DNA of 64,000 nucleotides from positions 1 to 64,000 of the forward strand of contig CAUTQY010000001.1 of assembly GCA_963540815.1 (NCBI GenBank), in the 5' to 3' direction. The position numbers and the translations under genes were made by a program. This stretch comes from Scybalousia_A sp963540815. Its GTDB lineage: Bacteria; Bacteroidota; Bacteroidia; Bacteroidales; P3. Shown here one piece after another: positions 16,542 to 25,449 of this stretch. Each line of letters opens with the position of its first letter. The stretch's first letter is position 1. The notes beneath the pieces are model-generated. The model saw only the letters and a program-made list of their open reading frames with translations. It ran no database searches and was not told the origin of the DNA.

Positions 16542-18530
16542 ATGAAAAAAATAATACTCTTTTTATTATTGCAAATATCTTTTTTTGTTGCTTTCAGCCA
16601 AACGGATAATTTGGAAGGCATATTGGAAAACGAGGATTTGAATCAAGAGGGCAAAATATCTCTTTTGGAAGATTTGGAAGATGGCAGATTACGACAATTT
16701 AACATAAATAATATAACCACACAACAAATGCTACTTTTGGGATTAAATAATTTTCAAATATTTTCTCTCCAAAACCATATAAAACAGAGCGGACAACTCT
16801 TATCACTAAACGAATTGCAATTTATAAACGGCTTTGATAGTACAACCATAAACAAAATTCTCCCTTTTGTTTATGTTGCAAAAGTAGATAATAAACATTC
16901 TTTGAGATTGGACTCCATACTTGGTAAGGGCAAACATAGTTTAAGATTTCAGTACAAAGAAAGCTTGCACAAACCTTGGGGTTATACAAGAAATGATGAT
17001 AAAGGATATGTGGGTAACAAATTTTCTTCTTCGCTTAGGTACAAATTTAAGTACTGTGACAAAATAGAATTTTCTTTTGTAGGTGACAAGGACGCAGGCG
17101 AACCGCTGTATTACAAAAGCAAAAATCTTGGCTACGACCATTATAATATGGTACTATCCGTTTATGATATCAACAAACACATAAAACAAATAACCTTGGG
17201 AGATTACCGTATTTCCATCGGAGAGGGTTTGGTTGTAAGACAAAATTTTGATGTCGGCTATTTTTCACATTATGGTATCAAACGCAGTACCGGCAAAATC
17301 ACTCCCTTTCGTTCCACCGGTGAATATAATTATAACAGCGGTATGGCAATGAAACTGAATTTTAACAATTGGGATGTTTTTTTGTTTGCCTCCTACAATC
17401 CTTTGGATTTTAACGGCAGTAGCATACAGCAAACCGGTTATCACAGGACCAAAAAAGAATTGGAAAACAAAAATTACATTCACCAAACCCTTATAGGTTC
17501 AAGTTTGCAGTATGCCAACAAGGGTTTACAAATAGGAGGTAGTTTTATAAGGTATCACTTTACGGATTCCATTGCTCCCAACATAAAATCCTACCCTTAC
17601 CAAAAATATTATTTTTCAGGTAAAGATAATTATGTAATCGGAGTTAACGGTTCTTACAATATAAGAAAATTGTTGTTTTTTACAGAAAGCGCTGTAAGTC
17701 AAAACAAAGCAAGTGCTTACATTTTGGGAATGCAATATAATTTTGGTTGGAAAACGAGTTTAAGTATCTCTTATAGAAAATACGACAAAAAATTTCAAAA
17801 CTTCTATGCCAACGCCATAGGTGTACACTCCTTAAATAATAACGAACAAGGTCTTTATATGGATTTCTCCCATTATATAAACAAACATTTGTCCTATTAT
17901 TTGGGTGGAGATTTTTTCTATTTTCCTTTTATGAGCTACAGAGCAAACAAGGATGTAAAGGGACAGAAACTTAAATTCCAAATCAATTATACTCCGCAAG
18001 ACAAACATTCTTTTTTGTTATATTGCAGATATTCCAACAGATATTATGATTATAAGAACGAAAATAGTAGCAAAACTCCTTTTGCCAATACCATTATACA
18101 GAATCATTTGCAATACAGATTCACCCTAAAAGATATATTTTCTCTAACTATTCGTACGGGTATCTCACATTCCTTAACACACGAAAGCAAAGATAATAAC
18201 GGTAAATTTATATTTTTGGAAACCAAATACAAAGTATACAATAAACTCACTTTAAGAGCAAGATATACTTTATTTCATACTTCCGATTACGACAATAGAT
18301 TTTACGTTTATGAATACTCTTTACCTCTATCCTACTCTTCCTCCATGCTCAATGGCAAAGGACAGGGTTTTTATACTCTTTTGTCTTACAATATTAATAA
18401 ATATTGGCAAATACATATAAAATACTCTATGATAAAATATTTTGACAAAAAAGAAATATACTCCGGAAATGACAAAATTTTTGCAGACAACAATCAATTT
18501 TTATCAGGACAAATCGCCCTAAATTTCTAA
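16542..18530 (+). CDS. Helix-hairpin-helix protein with probable outer-membrane beta-barrel
   Basis: This 662-residue protein starts with a signal peptide (MKKIILFLLLQISFFVAFSQ). Residues about 25-110 carry two ComEA/T2SK-like helix-hairpin-helix units (FNINNITTQQMLLLGLNNFQ; GQLLSLNELQFINGFDSTTI). The remaining 540 residues are rich in alternating aromatic and polar residues with repeated short strands (SLRYKFKYCDKIEFSFVGDK, KITLRARYTLFHTS-like words), ending in QIALNF, as in outer-membrane barrels. Proteins of this plan are widespread in Bacteroidetes but, to my knowledge, not characterised. The pairing of a DNA-uptake-like HHH domain with a barrel could hint at DNA handling at the surface; that is inference only. 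Confidence 0.75.
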   Translation: MKKIILFLLLQISFFVAFSQTDNLEGILENEDLNQEGKISLLEDLEDGRLRQFNINNITTQQMLLLGLNNFQIFSLQNHIKQSGQLLSLNELQFINGFDSTTINKILPFVYVAKVDNKHSLRLDSILGKGKHSLRFQYKESLHKPWGYTRNDDKGYVGNKFSSSLRYKFKYCDKIEFSFVGDKDAGEPLYYKSKNLGYDHYNMVLSVYDINKHIKQITLGDYRISIGEGLVVRQNFDVGYFSHYGIKRSTGKITPFRSTGEYNYNSGMAMKLNFNNWDVFLFASYNPLDFNGSSIQQTGYHRTKKELENKNYIHQTLIGSSLQYANKGLQIGGSFIRYHFTDSIAPNIKSYPYQKYYFSGKDNYVIGVNGSYNIRKLLFFTESAVSQNKASAYILGMQYNFGWKTSLSISYRKYDKKFQNFYANAIGVHSLNNNEQGLYMDFSHYINKHLSYYLGGDFFYFPFMSYRANKDVKGQKLKFQINYTPQDKHSFLLYCRYSNRYYDYKNENSSKTPFANTIIQNHLQYRFTLKDIFSLTIRTGISHSLTHESKDNNGKFIFLETKYKVYNKLTLRARYTLFHTSDYDNRFYVYEYSLPLSYSSSMLNGKGQGFYTLLSYNINKYWQIHIKYSMIKYFDKKEIYSGNDKIFADNNQFLSGQIALNF

Positions 18531-18622
18531 TAGTCTCAGACTTACACACCTTTGAAAAACACATGCAAAATATTTGATAAAAAATAACGTTAATTTTTAA
18601 CAATAAGACCAAACAAATAAAC

Positions 18623-19585
18623 ATGGATATATCAATAATAATATCACTTTTAAACGAAGAAGAATCTCTACAACCTTTGACGGATTGGATAACCAAAATC
18701 ATGCAAGAAAATAACCATACTTACGAAATAATAATGGTTGATGACGGAAGTAGTGATAACTCTTGGCAAAAAATAGAAGAACTTTCCGAAAAAAATAAAA
18801 ATATCAAAGGAGTAAAATTTCGCAGAAACTACGGCAAAAGTGCGGCTTTAAATGTTGGCTTTGAACATGCAAACGGTGAGGTTGTTATAACTATGGACGC
18901 CGATTTGCAAGACTCTCCCGATGAAATACCGGAGTTATATAAAATGATAAAACAGGAGGGGTATGATTTGGTATCGGGATGGAAGAAAAAACGTTATGAC
19001 TCCAAACTCATGAAAAACCTCCCCTCAAAATTTTTTAACGCTACAACTCGTTGGCTTTCCGGTATAGACTTGCACGATTTCAACTGCGGGTTGAAAGCCT
19101 ACAAGAAGGATGTTGTCAAAAACATAGAAGTCTATGGCGAGATGCACAGATATATTCCCGTTATTGCCAAGTGGGCAGGTTTTACCAAAATAGGGGAAAA
19201 GGTCGTAAAACATCAAAAACGTCAATTCGGTTCAAGTAAATTTGGAATGAATAGGTTCATAAACGGTTATTTGGATTTGATATCCATAATGTTCGTTTCT
19301 CGTTTTTCCAAACAGCCTATGCATTTCTTTGGTTTTATAGGTACTTTAATGTTTCTTATAGGTATAACTTCTGCTGTGATTCTGGGAATACAAAAACTTT
19401 GGGCATTACATCAGGGACTTTGGGCTCAAACAAGATTAGTTACGGAAAGTCCTTATTTTTACATATCATTAGTGATGCTAATAATAGGGGTACAATTGTT
19501 TTTAGTCGGATTTTTGGCAGAACTTGTCGGCAGAAACTCACCCACTCGCAACAATTATCTTATAGAAAAAGAGCACAACTTTTAA
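18623..19585 (+). CDS. Family 2 glycosyltransferase with C-terminal membrane helices (polyprenyl-phosphate sugar transferase type)
   Basis: The 320-residue protein has a GT-A catalytic domain: DISIIISLLNEEESLQPL, MVDDGSSDNSW (nucleotide site), ITMDADLQDSPDEIP (metal-binding DxD) and FNCGLKAYKKDVV, followed by two C-terminal transmembrane helices (about 232-255 and 280-305). This is the layout of DPM1/ArnC/GtrB enzymes, which move a sugar from a nucleotide onto undecaprenyl phosphate at the inner face of the cytoplasmic membrane. The product would feed lipid A, O-antigen or protein glycosylation. It is 18 nt upstream of gmhA, which fits a role in envelope glycan synthesis. The sugar is unknown. 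Confidence 0.88.
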   Translation: MDISIIISLLNEEESLQPLTDWITKIMQENNHTYEIIMVDDGSSDNSWQKIEELSEKNKNIKGVKFRRNYGKSAALNVGFEHANGEVVITMDADLQDSPDEIPELYKMIKQEGYDLVSGWKKKRYDSKLMKNLPSKFFNATTRWLSGIDLHDFNCGLKAYKKDVVKNIEVYGEMHRYIPVIAKWAGFTKIGEKVVKHQKRQFGSSKFGMNRFINGYLDLISIMFVSRFSKQPMHFFGFIGTLMFLIGITSAVILGIQKLWALHQGLWAQTRLVTESPYFYISLVMLIIGVQLFLVGFLAELVGRNSPTRNNYLIEKEHNF

Positions 19586-19603
19586 TTTAAAAACACAAAT
19601 ATT

Positions 19604-20182
19604 ATGAGAATACAACAAGCCATAGAGGACTCCATAAAATTAAAACAAACTTTGTTGAATGATACCCGATTTATGCAACAAATACAAAAAACCATAGACG
19701 TTATTGTTGAAGCATACGGAGAAAATAAAAAAGTTTTGTTCTGCGGAAACGGTGGCTCGGCAGCAGACGCTCAACATTTGGCAGCGGAACTTTCCGGCAG
19801 GTTTTATTACGACAGACCTCCCTTATACGCAGAGGCTTTACACGTAAATACTTCTTACCTTACTGCCGTTGCCAACGATTATAGTTATGATGATATTTTT
19901 GCTCGCATACTCAAAGCCTCCGGACACCAAAGAGACGTACTTGTCGGTATATCCACCTCAGGCAATTCCAAAAATGTAGTAAAAGCCTTTGAAATAGCAA
20001 AACAAAAGAATATAACAACCATAGCTCTAACGGGAGAAGGCGGCGGACAAATGGGATTATTGTCCGATATTCTCCTTGCAGTACCTTCAAAGGATACCCC
20101 ACGTATACAAGAAAGCCATATTATGATAGGGCACATTATTTGTGAAATGGTAGAAAAAGCTCTTTTCCCCCAAAAAGAATAG
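19604..20182 (+). CDS. gmhA: D-sedoheptulose 7-phosphate isomerase
   Basis: This 192-residue SIS-domain protein matches GmhA in length and motifs: FCGNGGSAADAQHLAAELSGRF in the active-site region, LTAVANDYSYDDIFAR, GISTSGNSKNV (phosphosugar loop), and the C-terminal QESHIMIGHIICEMVE with the metal-binding Glu and His. It converts sedoheptulose 7-phosphate to heptose 7-phosphate, the first step to ADP- or GDP-heptose for the LPS core or surface glycans. No heptose kinase (hldE, hddA) lies alongside. The gene follows a membrane glycosyltransferase gene with 18 nt between them. Confidence 0.93.
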   Translation: MRIQQAIEDSIKLKQTLLNDTRFMQQIQKTIDVIVEAYGENKKVLFCGNGGSAADAQHLAAELSGRFYYDRPPLYAEALHVNTSYLTAVANDYSYDDIFARILKASGHQRDVLVGISTSGNSKNVVKAFEIAKQKNITTIALTGEGGGQMGLLSDILLAVPSKDTPRIQESHIMIGHIICEMVEKALFPQKE

Positions 20183-20230
20183 ACAAAAAAGTATTTTTTT
20201 GAATTACAAACAGAATAAAAAATAAAAGCC

Positions 20231-21484
20231 ATGCAAAGTTTAAGCAGATTTTTCATAGAATTTTGGACTATGATTTGCACAATGGCGCCTTATTTGCTTT
20301 TGGGTTTTCTGATAGCCGGAGTGCTTCACGTTGTTGTACCAAGGGAATTTTATCGTAAATATCTAACCAAAAATAATAGTAAATCGGTAATTTATGCCGC
20401 TCTTTTGGGCATACCTTTACCCTTGTGTTCTTGCGGAGTAATTCCCACAGCCATAGGACTAAAGAATGAGAAAGTTTCTAAGGGTGCGGTAGCCTCATTT
20501 CTTATTGCCACCCCCCAAACAGGTATAGATTCTATTCTTGCCACTTTTTCTCTAATGGGTTTGGGATTTGCCATTATTAGACCGGTAGCCGCTTTGGTTA
20601 CGGGAGTATGCGGAGGCTTGTTGGTTAATAGACTTTTGAGTAAAGAAAACAGACAAGAGGGACAGGATTACTCCTCTTGTGAAATACAAACAAAGAAGAC
20701 AAATCCTATTTACGCAATTTGTCGTTATGCTTTCTTTGAAATGTTGCAAAACATAGGTTTAAGATTGGTTGTAGGTTTGATATTGGCTACATTAATAAGT
20801 ATTTTCATACCGGACGAATTCTTCTTAGAATTTGCCGACTACCCTTTGCTGCAAATGCTAATCATACTTGCTATCTCAATACCTATGTACGTTTGTTCAA
20901 CAGGAAGTATTCCAATTGCTGCCTCCTTGATACTCAAAGGGCTTAGTCCCGGCGCTGCTTTGGTTATGCTAATGGCAGGACCTGCCGTAAATCTTGCCTC
21001 CATCCTTGTGGTCAAAAAAATTATCGGCAAAAACTTTACCCTTATCTACGTTTTGACAATAGTCGTTGGTTCCGTATTATTCGGGTTGTTGGTTAGTTTA
21101 TTTCGAGACTTTTTTGTCTCCCAAATACCACAAATAAACTCTTCGGTTTGTTGTCATCATAGCATGCATAATATTTCATGGTTCAAAACCGTTTGTGCCA
21201 TAATTTTCAGTATTACACTTATAAATGCTTTGGTTATGAAATTTTTAGACAGATTTAAAAAGAAGGAAAAATTAATTTCTGAAAAACTTTACAGAGTAGA
21301 TGGTATGACTTGTTCGCATTGCAAAATATCGGTTGAAAAAGCCGTTACTAGTCTCAAAAACATAGACTATGCACAGGCGGACGTCAATCAAAAAACCTTG
21401 AAGGTTAAAGGTTCTGCCTCAGAAAGCGAAATCAAAAAAGCCGTAGAAGAAGCAGGTTTTACTTTCAAAGGAGAAATAGAATAA
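20231..21484 (+). CDS. SO_0444-type Cu/Zn efflux permease with C-terminal HMA domain
   Basis: The 417-residue protein is an inner-membrane permease of the DUF318/ArsP-like group. It has about eight to ten helices and the signature GIPLPLCSCGVIPTAIGL followed by KGAVASFLIATPQTGIDS, mirrored in the second half by YVCSTGSIPIAASLILKG and AGPAVNLASI. A histidine-cysteine patch (SSVCCHHSMHN) lies in the loop before the last helix. The C-terminal about 65 residues form a heavy-metal-associated domain with GMTCSHC. This layout is known as the SO_0444 family Cu/Zn efflux transporter. The HMA tail likely hands the metal to the pore. No ArsR or MerR regulator is adjacent. Metal identity is inferred from the family. 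Confidence 0.87.
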   Translation: MQSLSRFFIEFWTMICTMAPYLLLGFLIAGVLHVVVPREFYRKYLTKNNSKSVIYAALLGIPLPLCSCGVIPTAIGLKNEKVSKGAVASFLIATPQTGIDSILATFSLMGLGFAIIRPVAALVTGVCGGLLVNRLLSKENRQEGQDYSSCEIQTKKTNPIYAICRYAFFEMLQNIGLRLVVGLILATLISIFIPDEFFLEFADYPLLQMLIILAISIPMYVCSTGSIPIAASLILKGLSPGAALVMLMAGPAVNLASILVVKKIIGKNFTLIYVLTIVVGSVLFGLLVSLFRDFFVSQIPQINSSVCCHHSMHNISWFKTVCAIIFSITLINALVMKFLDRFKKKEKLISEKLYRVDGMTCSHCKISVEKAVTSLKNIDYAQADVNQKTLKVKGSASESEIKKAVEEAGFTFKGEIE

Positions 21485-21529
21485 AAAGTACTCTTTTCTC
21501 CGTTTTCTTAACTCAATGGCAGAATGTAC

Positions 21530-21840
21530 CCTTGAAAGACTCTGCCGGAAGTCGCACAATCCGCAAAACAAGCATGTTATAATTCGTCCTTGCAAACGAA
21601 AGTGTAACAATTAATTCATAAAACAAGGTATCCTTGCAAGCAACTTTGCTTTGTGGCAATCTCCGTTGCTTTGCTATCCATGTCCTCAGCGTCCCTCCTT
21701 GCGAGCATTGGCGAAACTATCCACGAGAAACATAAAGCGGAATAGCGGTATGGATTGCTTCGTTTTTCGTTTGCAATGACGAAAAAGGAGGGTTCGCAAC
21801 GACGATTTGTAACATTCTTTTTTTTACGGCATAAAAATGT
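21530..21840. repeat. Dispersed intergenic repeat, copy 2, in a 460-nt gap
   Basis: The gap 21485-21945 holds no convincing gene. From about 21585 it contains words of the dispersed repeat: TCGTCCTTGCAAACGA, TCCTTGCAAGCAACTTTGC, TCCCTCCTTGCGAGCATTGG, AAACATAAAGCGGAATAG, TATGGATTGCTTCGTTTTTCG, GCAATGACG and CGCAACGACGATTTGTAAC. Both orientations are mixed, so this is a mosaic rather than one clean copy. Confidence 0.7.
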
Positions 21841-21945
21841 AAATGATAAGGAGTTATATATTATTAACATTTTATTATTGAAAGAAAAATAAAAGACAAA
21901 ATCATTTTTTTTAATGTTTTGTATTCCGAAAGAAAAAATAAACTT

Positions 21946-21953
21946 TACTTTTG
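21946..21953 (+). promoter_or_regulatory. -7 promoter box (TACTTTTG) for pgk
   Basis: TACTTTTG lies 33 nt upstream of the pgk ATG at 21987. The same word recurs at 21977-21984, too close to the ATG to act as the main promoter. The upstream in-frame TTG at 21951 falls inside this box and is therefore not the start. Confidence 0.55.
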
Positions 21954-21986
21954 CAACACAAACAAAAAAAAGACTTTACTTTTGAT

Positions 21987-23180
21987 ATGAAAACAATAAA
22001 CGATTGCAACTTTAAAGGAAAAAGGGTATTGGTAAGAGTGGATTTTAACGTACCCTTTGACAAACAAGGAAATATAAGTGATGACACAAGAATAATGGAA
22101 GCCTTGCCTACTATTAATAAACTTGTTGGTGACGGAGCTAAAGTTATTCTTATGGCGCATCTTGGCAGACCTAAAAAAGGAGGTTTTGAGCCTGAATTTA
22201 CACTAAAACCTGTGGCAAAATATTTGTCTAAAATATTGAAACAAGAGGTTGTTTTTACTCAAAATCTTTTAGGACAGGAGGTTACCGATTTGGTAAATAG
22301 TTTGCAAGATGGTCAAGTAATGCTTTTGGAAAACATAAGATTTTATCCTCAAGAAACCAAGGCGGACGAAGAATTTGCAAAGCAACTTTCCCTATTGGGA
22401 GATGCTTATGTTAATGATGCTTTTGGTGCTGCGCACAGAGAACATGTTTCAACGGCAACAATTGCAAAATTCTTTCCCAATAATAAGTACTTGGGGCTGT
22501 TAATGGAAAACGAGGTAAGAAATCTCAATAGATTGATGACAAATTATGAAAAACCTTTTACGGCCGTTATCGGGGGAAGCAAAATAAGTTCCAAAATAGG
22601 TATTTTGGACTCTTTGCTCGATATTGCAGACAATCTTGTTATAGGGGGAGGAATGCGTTATACTTTTTACAAGGCTCTTGGGCATACGGTCGGCAATTCC
22701 ATTTGCGAAGACGATAAAATAGAGGAGGCAAAATCTCTTATGCAAAGGGCAAAAGAAAAAGGTGTAAAATTATATTTACCGGAGGATAGTATTATTGCCG
22801 ATGATTTTTCGGAAAATGCAAATACCAAATATGTGCCTTCTATGGATATTCCGGAGGGTTGGGAAGGTATGGACATAGGAGAAAAATCCGTAAAAACATA
22901 TTGTGAAGTAGTTTTGAACTCAAAAACAATTCTTTGGAACGGTCCTATGGGAGTATTTGAAATAAAGAAATTTGCCAAAGCTACCATGCAAATAGCAAAA
23001 GCAGTGGCCGAGGCAACTCAAAAAGGCGCCTTTTCGGCAATAGGGGGAGGAGATTCTGTATCTGCCGTAAAGGAGAGTGGCTATGCAGACAAAGTATCTT
23101 ACATATCAACGGGAGGAGGAGCGATGTTGGAATTTTTGGAAGGCAAACAACTTCCCGGTATAAAGGCATTGGAGGATTAA
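21987..23180 (+). CDS. pgk: Phosphoglycerate kinase
   Basis: About 397 residues, complete. It makes ATP from 1,3-bisphosphoglycerate in glycolysis (cytoplasm). Signatures: KRVLVRVDFNVPFD, substrate-binding ILMAHLGRPK, MLLENIRFYPQE, VNDAFGAAHREH, AVIGGSKISSKIG (hinge side), WNGPMGVFE and the nucleotide loop AIGGGDSVSAV, then YISTGGGAMLEFLEGK at the end. The start at 21987 gives MKTINDCNFKGK, in line with other Bacteroidetes Pgk proteins; the longer reading from a TTG would overlap the promoter. The gene stands alone after a repeat-rich gap, followed 69 nt later by the flavodiiron gene, which has its own promoter box. Confidence 0.97.
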   Translation: MKTINDCNFKGKRVLVRVDFNVPFDKQGNISDDTRIMEALPTINKLVGDGAKVILMAHLGRPKKGGFEPEFTLKPVAKYLSKILKQEVVFTQNLLGQEVTDLVNSLQDGQVMLLENIRFYPQETKADEEFAKQLSLLGDAYVNDAFGAAHREHVSTATIAKFFPNNKYLGLLMENEVRNLNRLMTNYEKPFTAVIGGSKISSKIGILDSLLDIADNLVIGGGMRYTFYKALGHTVGNSICEDDKIEEAKSLMQRAKEKGVKLYLPEDSIIADDFSENANTKYVPSMDIPEGWEGMDIGEKSVKTYCEVVLNSKTILWNGPMGVFEIKKFAKATMQIAKAVAEATQKGAFSAIGGGDSVSAVKESGYADKVSYISTGGGAMLEFLEGKQLPGIKALED

Positions 23181-23188
23181 TTTTTTTT

Positions 23189-23196
23189 TATTTTTG
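23189..23196 (+). promoter_or_regulatory. -7 promoter box (TATTTTTG) for the flavodiiron gene
   Basis: TATTTTTG matches TAnnTTTG, 53 nt upstream of the ATG at 23250. It lies in a T-rich run just after the pgk stop, so chance occurrence is more likely than for other boxes listed. Confidence 0.4.
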
Positions 23197-23249
23197 ATGA
23201 TAAGAAAAACAAAAATTATAACGTTTTTAACTAAAAACCGCATAGAAAA

Positions 23250-24437
23250 ATGGGAAAGAAAATCACAAATAAAGTAACTTGGGTTGGTAAAGTTGATTGG
23301 GAACTTACTACCTTTCATGGAGAAGAGCTTTCTACTCACAGAGGCACTTCTTATAATTCATATTTGATACAAGACAAAAAAACGGCATTAATAGACACTT
23401 GTTGGATACCTTACGACAAGGAGTTTGTAAGCAATCTAAAACGAGTAACAGACCTTAATAAAATAGATTACATAATAATGAATCATAATGAGGTAGACCA
23501 TTCGGGTGCCTTGGAAGAGTTATTAAGAGAAATACCAAACACTCCCGTATATTGTACGGCTAAGGGAGAGTCTATTCTTAGGGGGCATTATCATAAGGAT
23601 TGGAATTTTGTCAGGGTAAAGACAGGAGATACGCTATCTTTGGGAGAGAGTACTCTAACATTTATAGAGGCTACAATGTTGCATTGGCCTGATACTATGT
23701 TTACCTATATGTCGGGTGAGAATATATTGTTTTCCAACGACGGTTTCGGACAGCACTACGCAAGCGAATCTCTTTTCAATACGGAAGTGAATATGGACGA
23801 GGTTTATTATGAAGCACAAAAATATTATTGCAATATATTAAATCCTTTCTCCGCTTTGGTATTAAAAAAAGTGAAAGAAATCCTTGCTCTTAATTTGCCT
23901 TTGGATATGATTTGCCCTTCACACGGAATTATATGGAAAGAAAATCCTGCACAAATAGTGGAAAAATATCTTCAATGGGCAGACGCTTATCAAGAGAATC
24001 AAGTAACCATAATGTATGATACAATGTGGCAAAGTACTCGTTTGATGGCTCAGGCTATTGCCGAAGGTATAGAAACAATTTCGCCGCAAACAAAAGTTAG
24101 ACTTTGCAATGCCGGCAAAGAAGACAAAAACGATATTCTTACCAAAATATTCAAATCAAAAGCCTTTCTTGTGGGTTCTCCTACAATAAATAACGGTTTT
24201 TCGTATGCTACTGCCGGTATGTTGGAAATGATAAAAGGTTTGAAATTCAAAAAGAAAAAAGCCGCATGCTTTGGCTCATACGGTTGGAGCGGAGACGCCG
24301 TAAAACAAATGACGGAGCATTTGCAAAAATCGGGTATTGAAATAGTAAACGAGGGTTTGAGAACTCTTTGGGTGCCGGACAGTAATGCCTTGGAAGAGTG
24401 TAGAAAATACGGAGAAGAGTTTGCAAAAAGTCTATAA
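23250..24437 (+). CDS. FprA-type A flavoprotein (flavodiiron protein)
   Basis: The 395-residue protein joins an N-terminal metallo-beta-lactamase-like diiron domain to a C-terminal flavodoxin domain. The diiron ligands are visible in NHNEVDHSGALE (HxExDH), LHWPDTMF, FSNDGFGQH and CPSHGIIW. The flavodoxin part begins TIMYDTMWQSTRLMAQAIAEG and has VGSPTINNGFSYA and FGSYGWSGDAV. Such cytoplasmic proteins reduce O2 to water or NO to N2O, using electrons from rubredoxin or a similar carrier, and protect anaerobes. No rubredoxin gene is adjacent. With the Bat proteins and the RseC-like protein nearby it adds to an oxygen-tolerance theme, but the genes are not in one operon. Confidence 0.94.
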   Translation: MGKKITNKVTWVGKVDWELTTFHGEELSTHRGTSYNSYLIQDKKTALIDTCWIPYDKEFVSNLKRVTDLNKIDYIIMNHNEVDHSGALEELLREIPNTPVYCTAKGESILRGHYHKDWNFVRVKTGDTLSLGESTLTFIEATMLHWPDTMFTYMSGENILFSNDGFGQHYASESLFNTEVNMDEVYYEAQKYYCNILNPFSALVLKKVKEILALNLPLDMICPSHGIIWKENPAQIVEKYLQWADAYQENQVTIMYDTMWQSTRLMAQAIAEGIETISPQTKVRLCNAGKEDKNDILTKIFKSKAFLVGSPTINNGFSYATAGMLEMIKGLKFKKKKAACFGSYGWSGDAVKQMTEHLQKSGIEIVNEGLRTLWVPDSNALEECRKYGEEFAKSL

Positions 24438-24463
24438 TTTATTATAGTATAGAGTAGTTTTTT

Positions 24464-24499
24464 TTAAGGGTTGGCTTTTATAAAAGCCAACCCTTTTTT
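24464..24499. terminator. Bidirectional intrinsic terminator
   Basis: A perfect 30-nt palindrome (arms 24466-24480 and 24481-24495) has a T run after it on the plus strand and a T run on the minus strand (plus-strand A tract is short, but TTTTTTAA precedes the stem). It separates the convergent flavodiiron gene and small membrane protein gene. Confidence 0.8.
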
Positions 24500-24511
24500 A
24501 CAGAATCAGTA

Positions 24512-24736
24512 TTACTTCTTTTCTTTGTCGCAACTGACAAAAATAGCAAGTACATCGGAGGGTTCTCCGCCTTGTTTAATACATTCTTCATATTTTTTGT
24601 CCGCATTCGGTATTAAAATATACTTGTATACAATAACGGTGGCAGAGACTACAATTAAGGTTATAACAATGTTTAGTGTTATCAAACCCTGTATTTTAGA
24701 CCATAATTTTTTTCTTGTATCCATAATATTCCTCAT
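24512..24736 (-). CDS. Small membrane protein, unrecognised
   Basis: This 74-residue protein has one clear transmembrane helix (GLITLNIVITLIVVSATVIVYKYI, about residues 17-40) with a basic N-terminal flank (DTRKKLWSK), so the C-terminal part with two cysteines (EECIKQGG, FVSCDKEKK) should face the periplasm. I do not recognise the family. Its ATG overlaps the TGA of the upstream lipoprotein gene (ATGA, 4 nt), a strong sign of translational coupling and joint function. It ends at the bidirectional terminator. Confidence 0.65.
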   Translation of the reverse strand: MRNIMDTRKKLWSKIQGLITLNIVITLIVVSATVIVYKYILIPNADKKYEECIKQGGEPSDVLAIFVSCDKEKK

Positions 24737-25449
24737 TTTCTATTATTACAATCGTAGCACTTGGCCCCACAAGGTTTTATTGGTTTTGCACACAGGTTAG
24801 CATCATAACATTTATTCATTTCTGTTTTTTGTTGCATTTTGCAGGTTATGTACGTTGTTGCCGCAGCTACTGCTAAGCTAATCCCTGCACCTATCAAAAT
24901 AACAGTAAGAGGTCCTATCTTTTTGCTATTGTTGGATAAGGTATTATAGTCTAACAAATAATTGAATAATGATTGCGCCGTAAATAAATCATATTGCAAC
25001 ATACTTTGAATTGTGCCACATTGTCCTTTAGTATCAAATAACACAGCACCGGCGGAATCTTTGATATTATCTATTATAACTTTGTCACCATCTTCCAATT
25101 GTACTATAAAATTATCATTAATAGAATCATAACTAATACTCATTGTCTGAAAGTAACCCTCTTCAAAAGAAACATACTTATCAAAAATGACTTCATTTTC
25201 GTTTGTTCTTAAAATCCAATTGCATTCATTTGGAGTTTTAGTAAACCTAAAAATGCTATTAGTATTATCCGTATCATTATATGATATTATCATTTCTCCT
25301 TTAATTCTATCAGATACCGGTGATAATTTTACTTCTACATTGTTTTTATCATTTTTTGTTTTAACGTCTTCTTCCTTATTGCAAGCAACGAGAAGTATAA
25401 TTATTGTCATAATGGACAATATACCATGTTTAAATCTATTATTATTCAC
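24733..25449 (-). CDS. Predicted lipoprotein with C-terminal membrane helix and Cys-rich tail, unrecognised
   Basis: The 238-residue protein opens with a lipoprotein signal peptide and lipobox (ILLVACNKEED, Cys at about residue 23). The middle 150 residues are polar with beta-type patterning (EMIISYNDTDNTNSIFRFTK). A second hydrophobic helix follows (LTVILIGAGISLAVAAATTYI, about residues 183-203). The tail has six cysteines, spaced C-K-M..C..C..C-G-A-K-C-Y-D-C. I know no family with this plan. Asn/Asp richness and A+T-rich codons are slightly above the neighbours. It is translationally coupled to the small membrane protein gene downstream. Possible roles, such as an envelope inhibitor or immunity-type protein, are only guesses. 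Confidence 0.65.
   Translation of the reverse strand: MNNNRFKHGILSIMTIIILLVACNKEEDVKTKNDKNNVEVKLSPVSDRIKGEMIISYNDTDNTNSIFRFTKTPNECNWILRTNENEVIFDKYVSFEEGYFQTMSISYDSINDNFIVQLEDGDKVIIDNIKDSAGAVLFDTKGQCGTIQSMLQYDLFTAQSLFNYLLDYNTLSNNSKKIGPLTVILIGAGISLAVAAATTYITCKMQQKTEMNKCYDANLCAKPIKPCGAKCYDCNNRK

Noticed and set aside
21616..21870. Minus-strand frame reading VIANEKRSNPYRYSA
   Set aside because: This is translation of the dispersed repeat, a well-known source of false short proteins.
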